From: Blautia_A aquisgranensis
Lineage (GTDB): Bacteria; Bacillota; Clostridia; Lachnospirales; Lachnospiraceae
DNA: 64,000 nucleotides
NCBI RefSeq assembly: GCF_040096615.1
Contig: NZ_JBBMEJ010000014.1
Span: forward strand, 1-64,000
Direction: 5' to 3'
Shown: positions 45,336-53,369 of the stretch, one piece after another
Numbering within the stretch: the stretch's first letter is position 1
How the letters are laid out: every line of letters starts with the position of its first letter
Notes under the pieces: generated by a model
Databases searched by the model: none
What the model saw: only the letters and a program-made list of their open reading frames with translations
What the model was told of the DNA's origin: nothing
Program-made: the position numbers and the translations under genes

Positions 45336-45887
45336 TCACTTTGCCGGGGCTTGCGCTGCTATCAGGGCTGCGAGCGCACTTGCCAGCTCCGGCGACTTTT
45401 GAAGCTGCTCCACAAGGCTTTCAAGGTCCAGGGTCGCAGGCTCCGATTTTGCCGGTTCCTCCGGCGGACGGACATTGCGGAGATCAGGCTTGGCATAGAA
45501 GGCAGTCTCGAATTTCTGAGCATTGACCTTTCTATCCTCGTCCAGAATGTGAGCATAGATACTGGTTATCATGTCAATCTCGGCATGGCCTGTATCGCCC
45601 TGGGTGGCTTTCAGATCGCCGTGGTTCAGTTTCAGCTTGTAGGTGGTACTGGAATGACGGAGAGAATGAAAGACCACCTTCGGCAGCCCTGCGTCCTCAC
45701 GGAGCTTTGCAAACTCTTTGAGGATGATCCGATCCTCGCAGGGCCGTCCATTGGGAAGTGCCACCACCAGATCGAAGTCCTGATACTCGTCGCCAAGGAA
45801 GCCTTTCAGCTCGTCCTGGGACTTCTTCCATTCCCGCAGAATGTAAGCCAGTGTTTTTGGTAGCCACACCTTACGGATAGATAGCAT
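45336..45887 (-). pseudogene. Tyrosine recombinase (integrase), C-terminal fragment
   Basis: The 183-residue frame is the catalytic C-terminus of a tyrosine integrase. VWLPKTLAYILREWKKSQ is the usual lead-in, then FHSLRHSSTTYKL (HxxR box), TGHAEIDMITSIYAHI (His and nucleophilic Tyr). The N-terminal DNA-binding half and the first catalytic Arg are missing; sequence upstream of 45887 is unrelated. The fragment is visibly richer in G and C than its surroundings, suggesting transfer. It lies right behind tRNA-Arg, a common integration target. Confidence 0.85.
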
Positions 45888-46056
45888 TTTGATGTGTTTT
45901 CCAGGGATGAACGCAGAGCGTCAAAAGTTACATCAATGTCAGAATGGCGTTTAGCAGATACTGGTTGGGAAGATGCCTGCTCATGGGCAGAGGCATAATA
46001 TGCGATGATTATGGAGATAACAATTATGACTGCCAGTATGGAAAGCCAGAAATAAT
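45888..46056 (-). other. Unidentified membrane-protein fragment in the scar
   Basis: One minus-strand frame reads through this stretch with a hydrophobic segment (about YFWLSILAVIIVISIIIAYY) followed by a polar part with DVTFDALRSSLEN. It lacks a start of its own and merges into the integrase frame out of register. It is probably a broken piece of a mobile-element gene. Confidence 0.35.
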
Positions 46057-46390
46057 CTATAATTCTTTGATTGCAAGGTATTTTGTTGTATTGCGTGTCT
46101 TGGTCAGGTTCACCTCCTCTCTATTTCGTCGAGTTTTTTAAGAAATCAATCTCCATTTGTTGCTGCTGTGTTTGAGCTTTTAGTAGTCGGTTTTCAGCTT
46201 TCAACTTCTCAATATCTGATAATTGAGAAATCGCTTTGTTCTTACCTCGTCGATCATATAATCCTTCGATTCCTTTATCTTTGTATTTTCTAACCCATGC
46301 ATAAACTTGTCCGTAGGAGCAACCATATTTATTCGCTGTAGAAGAATAATTACATCCCGTGTTCAAGGCTTTGCGGTATTTTTTTGGATT
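46057..46390 (-). mobile_element. IS3-family insertion sequence remnant (orfA and start of orfB)
   Basis: The minus-strand frame 46121-46390 has the OrfA helix-turn-helix: NPKKYRKALNTGCNYSSTAN, then YGCSYGQVYAWVRKYKDKGI and DRRGKNK. The leucine-zipper part is KLKAENRLLKAQTQQQQMEI. It ends FLKNSTK; a -1 shift in the A run would instead give the usual FLKKLDEIERR. A GTG-started orfB frame (46057-46113) stops after 18 codons. Both ends of the element are unclear. It is inactive. Confidence 0.8.
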
Positions 46391-46502
46391 TCAATGTGTC
46401 AAACTCCCGTGTTTATGAAAATTGTGTTTTTCTTGGCAATATGTTACAATTACTCCATATAAATTTATAACTTTTCTAGACAGAAAGTAAAAGGGGAACG
46501 TC

Positions 46503-47528
46503 ATGAAGTGTATTAAAACAACGGACGCGGTAGGACATGTACTGTGCCATGATATTACCAGAATTGTGAAGGATGTGGTAAAAGATACAGCCTTTCGTAA
46601 AGGACATATTGTACAGGAAGAAGATATTCCGGTTTTGCTATCTCTGGGAAAAGACCATCTTTATGTGTGGGAGAAGGATGAAAATACTTTGCATGAAAAT
46701 GAAGCAGCGCAGATTCTGTGTGATGTGTGCATCAATGAGAATATGCATCCAACGGATGTAAAAGAAGGAAAAATTGAGTTGATTGCAGATTGTGACGGAG
46801 TATTTCAGGTGGATGTGCCGAGGCTGGATGCTATTAATGAGATTGATGAGATTATGATTGCCACCCGTCATACAAATTTCCCGGTAAAAAAAGGTGACCG
46901 TCTTTTAGGAACCCGTGTGATTCCGCTGGTGATTGCAAAAGAAAAAATGGATTTGGTGAAGAAAACAGCAGGAGAAAAACCGCTGGTATCGCTGGCACCT
47001 TATAAGAAACGGAAGGTAGGAATTGTAACCACCGGAAATGAAGTATTTTATGGAAGAATTAAGGATACTTTCACACCGGTAATCATCGAAAAAATGAAAT
47101 CTTACGGTGCTGAAATTCACGGACATATTCTGTGCAATGATGATATGGAAAAAATCACTGCCGCTATTATGAAATTAAAAGAAGAAGGGGCAGATCTGAT
47201 TGTCTGTACCGGTGGTATGAGCGTGGATCCAGATGATAAGACACCGGGCGCGATCAAAAATACAGGAGCGAGAATCGTATCTTATGGTGCTCCGGTACTT
47301 CCGGGAGCGATGTTCCTGTTATCCTATCTGGAAGATGGCACACCGGTAATGGGACTGCCGGGATGTGTGATGTATGCAAAAGCCACCGTATTTGATCTTG
47401 TTCTGCCACGTATTATCGCAGGTATAGAAGTGACAAAAAAAGATCTGGCACATATGGGAAATGGCGGATTCTGTCTTGGCTGCAAAGAATGTCATTATCC
47501 GAACTGCAGCTTTGGAAAGGGCGTATAA
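46503..47528 (+). CDS. Molybdopterin-binding protein, MoeA/MogA-like
   Basis: The 341-residue protein contains a MoCF/MogA-type molybdopterin domain. KVGIVTTGNEVFYGRI opens it and VCTGGMSVDPDDKTPGAIK is the cofactor-binding signature. It then has YGAPVLPGAMFLL and VMGLPGCVMYAKATVFDLVLPRI. The N-terminal ~170 residues resemble the MoeA-like portion of proteins found with selenium-dependent hydroxylases. The C-terminus has a Cys cluster CLGCKECHYPNC that could bind metal. AAGGGGAACGTC precedes the ATG. It is intact, unlike the next gene. Confidence 0.88.
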   Translation: MKCIKTTDAVGHVLCHDITRIVKDVVKDTAFRKGHIVQEEDIPVLLSLGKDHLYVWEKDENTLHENEAAQILCDVCINENMHPTDVKEGKIELIADCDGVFQVDVPRLDAINEIDEIMIATRHTNFPVKKGDRLLGTRVIPLVIAKEKMDLVKKTAGEKPLVSLAPYKKRKVGIVTTGNEVFYGRIKDTFTPVIIEKMKSYGAEIHGHILCNDDMEKITAAIMKLKEEGADLIVCTGGMSVDPDDKTPGAIKNTGARIVSYGAPVLPGAMFLLSYLEDGTPVMGLPGCVMYAKATVFDLVLPRIIAGIEVTKKDLAHMGNGGFCLGCKECHYPNCSFGKGV

Positions 47529-47550
47529 GAGCAGGACAGGAGGAATAAGC

Positions 47551-47988
47551 ATGGAAAAGCTTACGGTAGAGTAGGCACTGGAAGCACTGCTGGAACATAC
47601 AAAAGTAATAGAGGAAACGGAAACTGTACCACTTTTGCAGGCATGTGGAAGAGTGTTGGCAAAGGATATGATTGCAGGATTTGATAACCCGCCGTTTGAC
47701 AGATCACCTGTGGATGGTTATGCCTGCAAAGCGGAGGATATAACGGATGCATCAGAAAGTCATCCGGTACTACCGGAAGCAGATGGCACAACGAAAAACG
47801 TATTTCCATGTAAAGTGGAAAGAGTGATTGAGGACGTGTTTTCGTATATCTTGATCGTATCTACGAAAGAAGAAGCCAGGATTCGCGTAGATGTGACGAA
47901 AGAACAATGGCAGCAGTACCAAAAGCATATTTCTGGAAATAAGATATGGATTGGGATAGATGAAAAAGATGTGATGTTATTAAAATAA
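47551..47988 (+). pseudogene. Chimera: MoeA N-terminus joined to a ModC C-terminus
   Basis: An ATG behind AGGAGG opens MEKLTVE, followed by an in-frame TAG at 47572-47574. The same frame continues with ALEALLEHTKVIEETETVPL, then GRVLAKDMIAGFDNPPFDRSP, VDGYACKAEDI: the MoeA start. At about 47790 the sequence changes to NVFPCKVERVIEDVFSYILI, then RVDVTKEQWQQY, which resembles the TOBE end of a molybdate ABC ATPase (ModC). I infer a deletion fusing moeA to modC and removing everything between. Confidence 0.8.
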
Positions 47989-47993
47989 ATGAG

Positions 47994-48042
47994 AGAATCA
48001 CCGTATCAAGGTTGAGGTAATCTATGATACGGTGATTCTTTC
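47994..48042. terminator. Bidirectional terminator between convergent genes
   Basis: AGAATCACCGTATCA pairs perfectly with TGATACGGTGATTCT (15 bp), with T-rich flanks. It separates the moeA/modC remnant from fdhD. Confidence 0.88.
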
Positions 48043-48126
48043 GTGAAAAATGCGAAAAAGCTTTCAATATCCAGTTCCGGTGGTTTAATATGCGTTTGTC
48101 AAACATTATTTCGTAAATACTTTCAT

Positions 48127-48804
48127 TCAATCCCTTCTGGCTGCACAGATCAGGGTCAGGTGATATTTTTTTGCAAGATCAATTGCTTCAGAAGTAGGAG
48201 AAGCCTTGCTGGAGAGAATTGGAATCCCTGCATGGATGACCTTTAAAGTCATATCAGTAGGTATTCTGCCGCTGGAATATACCATACATTGATGCAGGTC
48301 AATATTGTGCCGCAGAGCGTAGCCGATCACTTTATCCAAAGCATTGTGCTGTCCGATATCTTCGCAGGAAAACAGAATGTGATCTTTTTGAGCGAGAATG
48401 CAGCTATGTGTGGCAAAGGTAATGCCATGGAGAGGAGAACCATCCGCAAAGGCATCCGCCATATGAAAGATCCATTCTGGTTTCCAGAAAATCGGTGTAA
48501 GTGACTGCGGCTCTTTGGATGTAACAAAGTAATCATTTAAAATATGATTGCCGGTACAGCAGGTAGGAGTTACTTCTACAAAGGCATCCGATGAGGATTG
48601 TGTGCTGCGTGCCGAATTTTTTAAATAGACTTTTGCACGTTTTCCATATTCACAGATATAGATATGATCTACATCTTCGGAAGACGTGATGATTTGTTCT
48701 GTCAGCAATCTTCCAAGAACCAGTTCAGTCAGATGCTGGGGCAGGCAAACAAGTTTCATAGTCAGATGATCATTTATATAGACATCCATCATATGTTCGT
48801 TCAA
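48127..48804 (-). CDS. fdhD: Formate dehydrogenase accessory sulfurtransferase FdhD
   Basis: FdhD transfers sulfur to molybdenum-bis-MGD cofactors of formate dehydrogenases. The 225-residue frame from a TTG has the Cys pair in TPTCCTGN (about 82-83). FATHSCILAQKDHILFSCED, then IGQHNALDKVIGYAL and SSGRIPTDMTLK, are further signatures. Family-like sequence continues in frame about 25 codons upstream (including QEEVLNEH) but has no ATG or GTG before a stop, so the true start is uncertain or lost. No formate dehydrogenase gene is in the window. Confidence 0.88.
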   Translation of the reverse strand: MNEHMMDVYINDHLTMKLVCLPQHLTELVLGRLLTEQIITSSEDVDHIYICEYGKRAKVYLKNSARSTQSSSDAFVEVTPTCCTGNHILNDYFVTSKEPQSLTPIFWKPEWIFHMADAFADGSPLHGITFATHSCILAQKDHILFSCEDIGQHNALDKVIGYALRHNIDLHQCMVYSSGRIPTDMTLKVIHAGIPILSSKASPTSEAIDLAKKYHLTLICAARRD

Positions 48805-48952
48805 TACTTCTTCTTGTTCCGTACGGGATTCTCCATTTCTTCCGATATATTGATATGTTTTTGTCTCTAGCAGAGACAGATTTTGTTATTGTTCGTTAAT
48901 ATACATAATTTCTCCAATTGAAAAAACAATTCTTTTATCATGTTTACTATGT

Positions 48953-48974
48953 GTTATACTAGATCTAGTATAAC
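48953..48974. promoter_or_regulatory. 22-bp perfect palindrome upstream of the MOSC gene
   Basis: The half-site GTTATACTAGA is followed at once by its exact inverse, ending GTATAAC. It lies between the divergent fdhD and MOSC genes, about 50 bp before the MOSC start and overlapping a possible -10 (TATACT). It is a candidate operator. Confidence 0.6.
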
Positions 48975-49026
48975 GGACATCTCTTTATTTCGAAAGAGTG
49001 AATTGAGGGATGAAGGAGGAAATAAA

Positions 49027-49482
49027 ATGGGAAAGATTATGGCGGTAAATATCAGTGAGAAGAAAGGTACACAGAAAAAGAATGTACATAGTGCCAGACT
49101 GATGGAAGAATTTGGAATCGAGAAGGACGCCCATGCCGGCAAGTGGCATCGCCAGGTGAGTCTTCTTTCTTATGAAAAAATAGAAGAATTCAAGGCAAAG
49201 GGAGCACCGATCGAAGACGGAGCATTTGGAGAAAACCTGATTGTAAGTGGATACGATCTGAAGGCATTGCCGGTTGGCACCAGACTTCGCAGCGGAGAGG
49301 TATTATTAGAAGTGACACAGATCGGGAAAAAATGTCATAGTGGATGTGAGATTTATAAAATTATGGGTGACTGTATTATGCCAAGAGAAGGTATCTTTAC
49401 CAGAGTACTTCATGGTGGCGTATTGACAGAAGGCGATGAAATTGTGATAGAGAAGGCAGCAGGTGAGGCAGATGGAGAATAA
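49027..49482 (+). CDS. MOSC domain protein
   Basis: I start at the ATG at 49027 behind GAAGGAGGAAATAAA, giving 151 residues. The protein is a stand-alone MOSC domain: KDAHAGKWHRQVSLLS, FGENLIVSG, then LLEVTQIGKKCHSGCEIYK with the conserved Cys. HGGVLTEGDEI completes it. MOSC domains handle sulfur or selenium for molybdenum cofactors. The stop overlaps the start of moaC, so the two were co-translated. Confidence 0.92.
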   Translation: MGKIMAVNISEKKGTQKKNVHSARLMEEFGIEKDAHAGKWHRQVSLLSYEKIEEFKAKGAPIEDGAFGENLIVSGYDLKALPVGTRLRSGEVLLEVTQIGKKCHSGCEIYKIMGDCIMPREGIFTRVLHGGVLTEGDEIVIEKAAGEADGE

Positions 49483-49956
49483 GCTGAATCATTTTGATCA
49501 GAAGGGTAACGCTGTTATGGTGGATGTGTCCGGAAAGATACCGACATCCAGAACAGCAGTAGCAAAAGGCAAGATTCGTGTCTGTTAGGCTGTGATGGAT
49601 GCAGTGAAACAGGGGACTGTGAAAAAAGGAGATGTACTTGGAGTAGCAAGAGTGGCTGGCATTATGGCGGTAAAACAGACATCTCATCTGATTCCGATGT
49701 GTCATCCGCTGATGATTCAGAAGTGTTCGGTAGATTTTGAACTGGATGAAGAAAATCTGAAATTACGGCAATCTGTACAGCCAAAACGGAAGGTCAGACC
49801 GGTGTGGAGATGGAGGCGCTTACTGGTGTGAATGTGGCACTTTTGACAATTTATGACATGTGTAAGGCAATTGACAAGTCCATGGAGCTGACGGACATTC
49901 ATCTGGTAGAAAAAAGCGGAGGAAAAAGCGGGTTATATCGAAACCCGAAAGAATAG
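49472..49956 (+). pseudogene. moaC: moaC, broken by a stop codon and a frameshift
   Basis: MoaC makes cyclic pyranopterin monophosphate from the MoaA product. The frame opens MENKLNHFDQKGNAVMVDVS, TSRTAVAKGKIRV and meets TAG at 49586-49588. It continues in frame with MMDAVKQGTVKKGDVLGVAR and the active-site segment LIPMCHPL. Near 49760 one base appears lost in an A run; the next frame then carries TGVEMEALTGVNVALLTIYD, MCKAIDKSMELTDI, to the proper end SGGKSGLYRNPKE. Both lesions must be real or both errors for a judgement on function. Confidence 0.88.
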
Positions 49957-49957
49957 T

Positions 49958-50932
49958 ATGAAGGATAGATTTGGAAGAGAGATTGACTATCTGCGGATAT
50001 CCATTACAGATCGATGTAATCTCAGGTGCGTCTATTGTATGCCGGAAAATGGAGTTGTGCAGATCCCGCATGAAGAAATTCTGACTTATGATGAGATTAC
50101 CAGAATCAGCAGATGTATGACTGGTTTAGGTATACGTAAGATCAAACTGACCGGAGGAGAACCGTTAATTAGAAAGAATTGTGCCACACTGGTTCGAATG
50201 TTAAAAGAACTTCCTGGCATCGAAAAAGTGACATTAACGACCAATGGTGTATTACTCGAAGAACAGATAGCAGATCTGGCAGAAGCGGGGCTTGATGATA
50301 TAAATATCAGTCTGGATACTTTAAATGCAGCAGAGTTTGCAAAGGTAACCAGGAGAGAAAGTCTGGATCGGGTGCTGGAGGGAATCCAGGCGGCATTACA
50401 GTATCCGCAGATTGGATTGAAGATTAATTGTGTGCCGGTAGTGGAAGAGCAGGAAAATCTGGTATCGATAGCGAGACTTGCAAAGCAATATCCGATTCAT
50501 GTTCGTTTCATTGAAATGATGCCGATTGGATATGGAAAGGATTTTCAGTTTCGGGGAGAAAGTGAAATATGCGAAATATTAGAGAAAGCATATGGAAGAA
50601 TGACTCCAATAAAAGAACGATATGGGAATGGACCGTGTCATTATTATAAAATAGAAGAATTTCAGGGTAAAATAGGATTTATCAGTGCGATGACACATAA
50701 GTTTTGCGACCAGTGTAATCGTGTGCGTATGACAGCAGAAGGATTTTTAAAAGCCTGTCTGCAATATCAGACTGGAACGGATTTGAAGAATTTGATGCGT
50801 TCAGGATGCACAGATGATGAACTGACAGAGGCAATACAGAAAGTAATATGGGAAAAACCGGTCAGTCATCATTTTACATCGGAAGAGATTGAGACAGATG
50901 AATGTAAATTAATGTCCCAGATAGGAGGATAA
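49958..50932 (+). CDS. moaA: GTP 3',8-cyclase MoaA
   Basis: MoaA is the radical-SAM enzyme starting molybdenum cofactor synthesis from GTP. The 324-residue protein has the N-terminal cluster motif CNLRCVYC, LTGGEPLIRK, and the second [4Fe-4S] motif FCDQCNRVRMTAEGFLKACL. The usual GG terminus (QIGG) is present. It starts two bases after the moaC stop, in the same operon, and looks fully intact. Confidence 0.95.
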   Translation: MKDRFGREIDYLRISITDRCNLRCVYCMPENGVVQIPHEEILTYDEITRISRCMTGLGIRKIKLTGGEPLIRKNCATLVRMLKELPGIEKVTLTTNGVLLEEQIADLAEAGLDDINISLDTLNAAEFAKVTRRESLDRVLEGIQAALQYPQIGLKINCVPVVEEQENLVSIARLAKQYPIHVRFIEMMPIGYGKDFQFRGESEICEILEKAYGRMTPIKERYGNGPCHYYKIEEFQGKIGFISAMTHKFCDQCNRVRMTAEGFLKACLQYQTGTDLKNLMRSGCTDDELTEAIQKVIWEKPVSHHFTSEEIETDECKLMSQIGG

Positions 50933-50938
50933 GGAATT

Positions 50939-51427
50939 ATGAAAGCTGCGATTATCACATCCAGTGATTCTGGATATGCAGGAGAGAGAGAAGATAAAAG
51001 TGGCTCGGTAATCCAGGAAATTTTGGAAGCGAACGATTACGAAGTGGTGCATACCATTCTTTTGCCGGATGACAGAAAGATGCTGGCAGATGAGATGGCT
51101 CGTATAGCAGATGAGGGAATAGCAGAGCTGATTGTAACTACGGGTGGAACCGGATTTTCGCCGAGAGACTGTATGCCGGAGGCAACAAAGGATATTATAG
51201 AACGTGAAGTGCCGGGGATTCCGGAAGCAATGAGAGCATATAGTATGACGATTACACCAAGAGCTATGCTCAGTCGTGCAGCAGCAGGTATTCGAAAAGG
51301 AACACTGATCGTGAATCTGCCGGGAAGCCCGAAAGCAGTCAGAGAAAGTCTGGAATATATTATTCCAGCGCTGGAACATGGATTACAGATCCTGACCGGG
51401 GAGGCAACGAACTGTGCCAGAAAATAA
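50939..51427 (+). CDS. Molybdopterin adenylyltransferase family protein (MogA/MoaB)
   Basis: The 162-residue protein matches the MogA/MoaB family that adenylylates molybdopterin before molybdenum insertion. AAIITSSDSGYAGEREDKSG is the opening. LIVTTGGTGFSPRDCMPEAT is the binding signature, and GTLIVNLPGSPKAVRESL closes it. It begins six bases after moaA. Its end overlaps the start of the broken mobA-like gene by 14 bases. Confidence 0.92.
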   Translation: MKAAIITSSDSGYAGEREDKSGSVIQEILEANDYEVVHTILLPDDRKMLADEMARIADEGIAELIVTTGGTGFSPRDCMPEATKDIIEREVPGIPEAMRAYSMTITPRAMLSRAAAGIRKGTLIVNLPGSPKAVRESLEYIIPALEHGLQILTGEATNCARK

Positions 51428-52098
51428 TCGGAAAATGCAGACTGATATATCTGAATTAGAAAACGGTCAGTTGGCAGAACAGCAATTGCCATCAGATTTT
51501 ACGCTGGTAGTCCTGGCAGGTGGTGCCAGCAGCCATATGGGAAGGGAGAAGTCAGATCTGCTTTTAGATGGACAGACATTTTTGAAGATACAGATCGGAA
51601 AAGGATGTCAGTTGGGAGCAAAACAGATCTTAATTTCTGGATATCGTGGAACACAGTGAGGGGAAGAGATTGTGCCGGATCGAATTTCCGGTCAGGGTCC
51701 ACTTGGCGGTCTGGAGAGCTGTTTTCGAAGGGCAAAGACAGAAAAATGCCTGGTGCTGGGGGTAGATACGCCGCTGGTACCTGTGGAAGAACTTCAAAAT
51801 CTGTTGAAGTTCGCAATGGAAAAAGCCGACCAACCGGTGACTATGCTGTGTCATAATGGAAAAGAAGAATCGCTGATAGCGGTATATGATGCCAGACTTT
51901 ATAAAGAGATCACAGATTTTCTGGAATCAGGAAGATCATCGGTGTATCGTATTTTTAAATACAGTGGGATATTCCCTATACCATACCAGTGCACCGGAAA
52001 ACTATTTTCAGAATATCAATGATCCGGAAATCTATAAGAAAGTCTGCACGGAATGCGAAATTGCTGATATTTTCACAAAGGAATCCGTTAAACTATAG
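51414..52098 (+). pseudogene. mobA-like molybdenum cofactor guanylyltransferase, broken
   Basis: The frame has the nucleotidyltransferase entry FTLVVLAGGASSHMGREKSD, with His where the family's Arg (SxRMG) is expected. A TGA interrupts it at 51657-51659. The same frame resumes with ISGQGPLGGLESCFRR, LVLGVDTPLVPVEELQNLL. Near 51955 the reading frame must change to reach the family's end, SAPENYFQNINDPEIYKKV. So it carries a nonsense codon, a frameshift and a changed key residue. Confidence 0.85.
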
Positions 52099-52207
52099 AT
52101 TTTTAAATACTGTAGGAATTTTTGTTTGTTATACGGAATCCAATGAGGGATATTTTCAGAATATTAACGATTCTGATACATATTTAAAGACTAAAATGAT
52201 TATATAA
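52099..52207 (+). pseudogene. Second NTP-transferase C-terminal fragment
   Basis: RFLNTVGIFVCYTESNEGYF, then QNINDSDTYLK, is a diverged repeat of the end of the preceding gene (FLNTVGYSLYHTSAPENYFQ, then NINDPEIYKK). It is the tail of a second MobA-like paralogue or a tandem duplication; nothing upstream of it survives. Confidence 0.7.
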
Positions 52208-52232
52208 TCTCATCTTTGACAGTTGATTAGTT

Positions 52233-52275
52233 AAAAAAGTGCCACAATCCCTGTGCAAGGGGTGTGGCACTTTTA
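52233..52275. terminator. Intrinsic terminator after the mobA-like remnants
   Basis: AAAAAGTGCCACA pairs with TGTGGCACTTTT, with an inner CCC/GGG stem. It is symmetric and works in both directions. Confidence 0.88.
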
Positions 52276-52553
52276 TCTGCATACACGAAATATAGTAATG
52301 TTTTATCTCTGCTTACTTTTTTTCTGAATTCCTTTCATTTTCCGTTTTGTTATGAATTGATAGTCCGTTCTGAATCCGCAGGTTTCATGGAGATCGTCAG
52401 TGATTTCCTGACGTTCATATATCGGCATGAAGCCCTGTTCTTCTATATCCGTAAATTTTATGTCTTTTAAAGTGTGGAGTAATTGTTCTGTGGTATTATT
52501 AATTACGCAATCGATTGCGTAACGTGTAATTACTGCACAGAATGGAGGAGAAG
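52276..52553. promoter_or_regulatory. SDR gene upstream region with a 20-bp palindromic operator
   Basis: Most of this region shows nothing recognisable. At 52503-52522 lies the perfect palindrome TTACGCAATCGATTGCGTAA, about 30 bp before the SDR start. A CG-centred symmetric site of this kind is typical of LacI-family operators that control sugar or sugar-acid genes. No LacI gene is in the window. Confidence 0.65.
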
Positions 52554-53322
52554 ATGAAGAATTTTACAGATTTAACAGGAAGAAAAGCAATCGTTACAGG
52601 TGGAACGCGAGGACTGGGATATGGCATGGCAGAAGGCTTGATGGAAGCAGGAGCAGAAGTTGTCATTGTAGGATCATCTGCAAAAGCAGAAGCAGTTGCG
52701 GACGAATTTACCAAAAAAGGATTTTTGTGTCATGGAGTAATTGCAAATCTGGCAGATGCCAAAGATCGTGCAAGAGGATTTGAAGAAGCTGTGGAAAAGT
52801 TGGGAAATCCTCTGGATATTCTGGTAAATGCAGCGGGAGTACAGCGCTGTCATCCAAGTGAAGAAATTTCCAATGGAAGATTATCAGTATGTCATTGAAG
52901 TGAATCAGAATGCAGTATTTGACTGGTGTCAGAGAGCTGCCAAAAAGTTTATTGCACAGGATAGCAAGGGCAAGATTATAAATATTGCATCTATGTTATC
53001 TTTCTTTGGTGGTTATACTGTTCCGGCTTACGCAGCATCGAAAGGGGCAGTAGCTCAGCTCACAAAAGCATTTTGTAATGAGTGGGCATCAAAAAAAATT
53101 AATGTGAATGCTCTCGCACCTGGGTATATGGATACAGAGATGAACACGGCACTGACAGATCCATCGAATCCACGATATGCAGAAATTACCGGACGTATTC
53201 CTGCTCACGTCTGGGGAACTCCGGAAGATATGAAAGGTCCTTGTGTTTTTCTGGCATCAGATGCATCCGACTATCTCAACGGAGCAATCATTCCGGTGGA
53301 TGGAGGGTATCTCGTAAAATAG
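52554..53322 (+). pseudogene. SDR dehydrogenase, KduD/gluconate 5-dehydrogenase-like, with one frameshift
   Basis: The start is the second ATG (52554), which has GGAGGAG upstream. KAIVTGGTRGLGYGMAEGL is the NAD-binding motif and DILVNAAGVQR follows. Near 52865 one extra A shifts the frame. The next frame continues with FPMEDYQYVIEVNQNAVF, IINIASMLSFFGGYTVPAYA, ASK (catalytic Ser and YxxxK), and INVNALAPGYMDTEMN. It ends PVDGGYLVK. The sequence resembles 2-deoxy-3-keto-gluconate/gluconate 5-dehydrogenases. A single A-run difference could also be a sequencing error. Confidence 0.85.
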
Positions 53323-53369
53323 CATAATACAGAAGGCATATAGGATTATGAAAGGCTTCCGATTAGGTT

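Noticed and set aside
45294..45863. 189-residue plus-strand frame
   Set aside because: It is antisense to the integrase fragment, whose catalytic motifs are clear on the minus strand.
47572..49588. Readthrough of TAG codons (suppression or pyrrolysine) in moeA and moaC
   Set aside because: No suppressor or Pyl genes are visible, neighbouring genes use TAG as a normal stop, and the same genes also carry a frameshift or deletion.
51657..51659. Selenocysteine at the TGA in the mobA-like gene
   Set aside because: The family has no catalytic Cys at this position, no SECIS-like hairpin is apparent directly after it, and the gene has other lesions.
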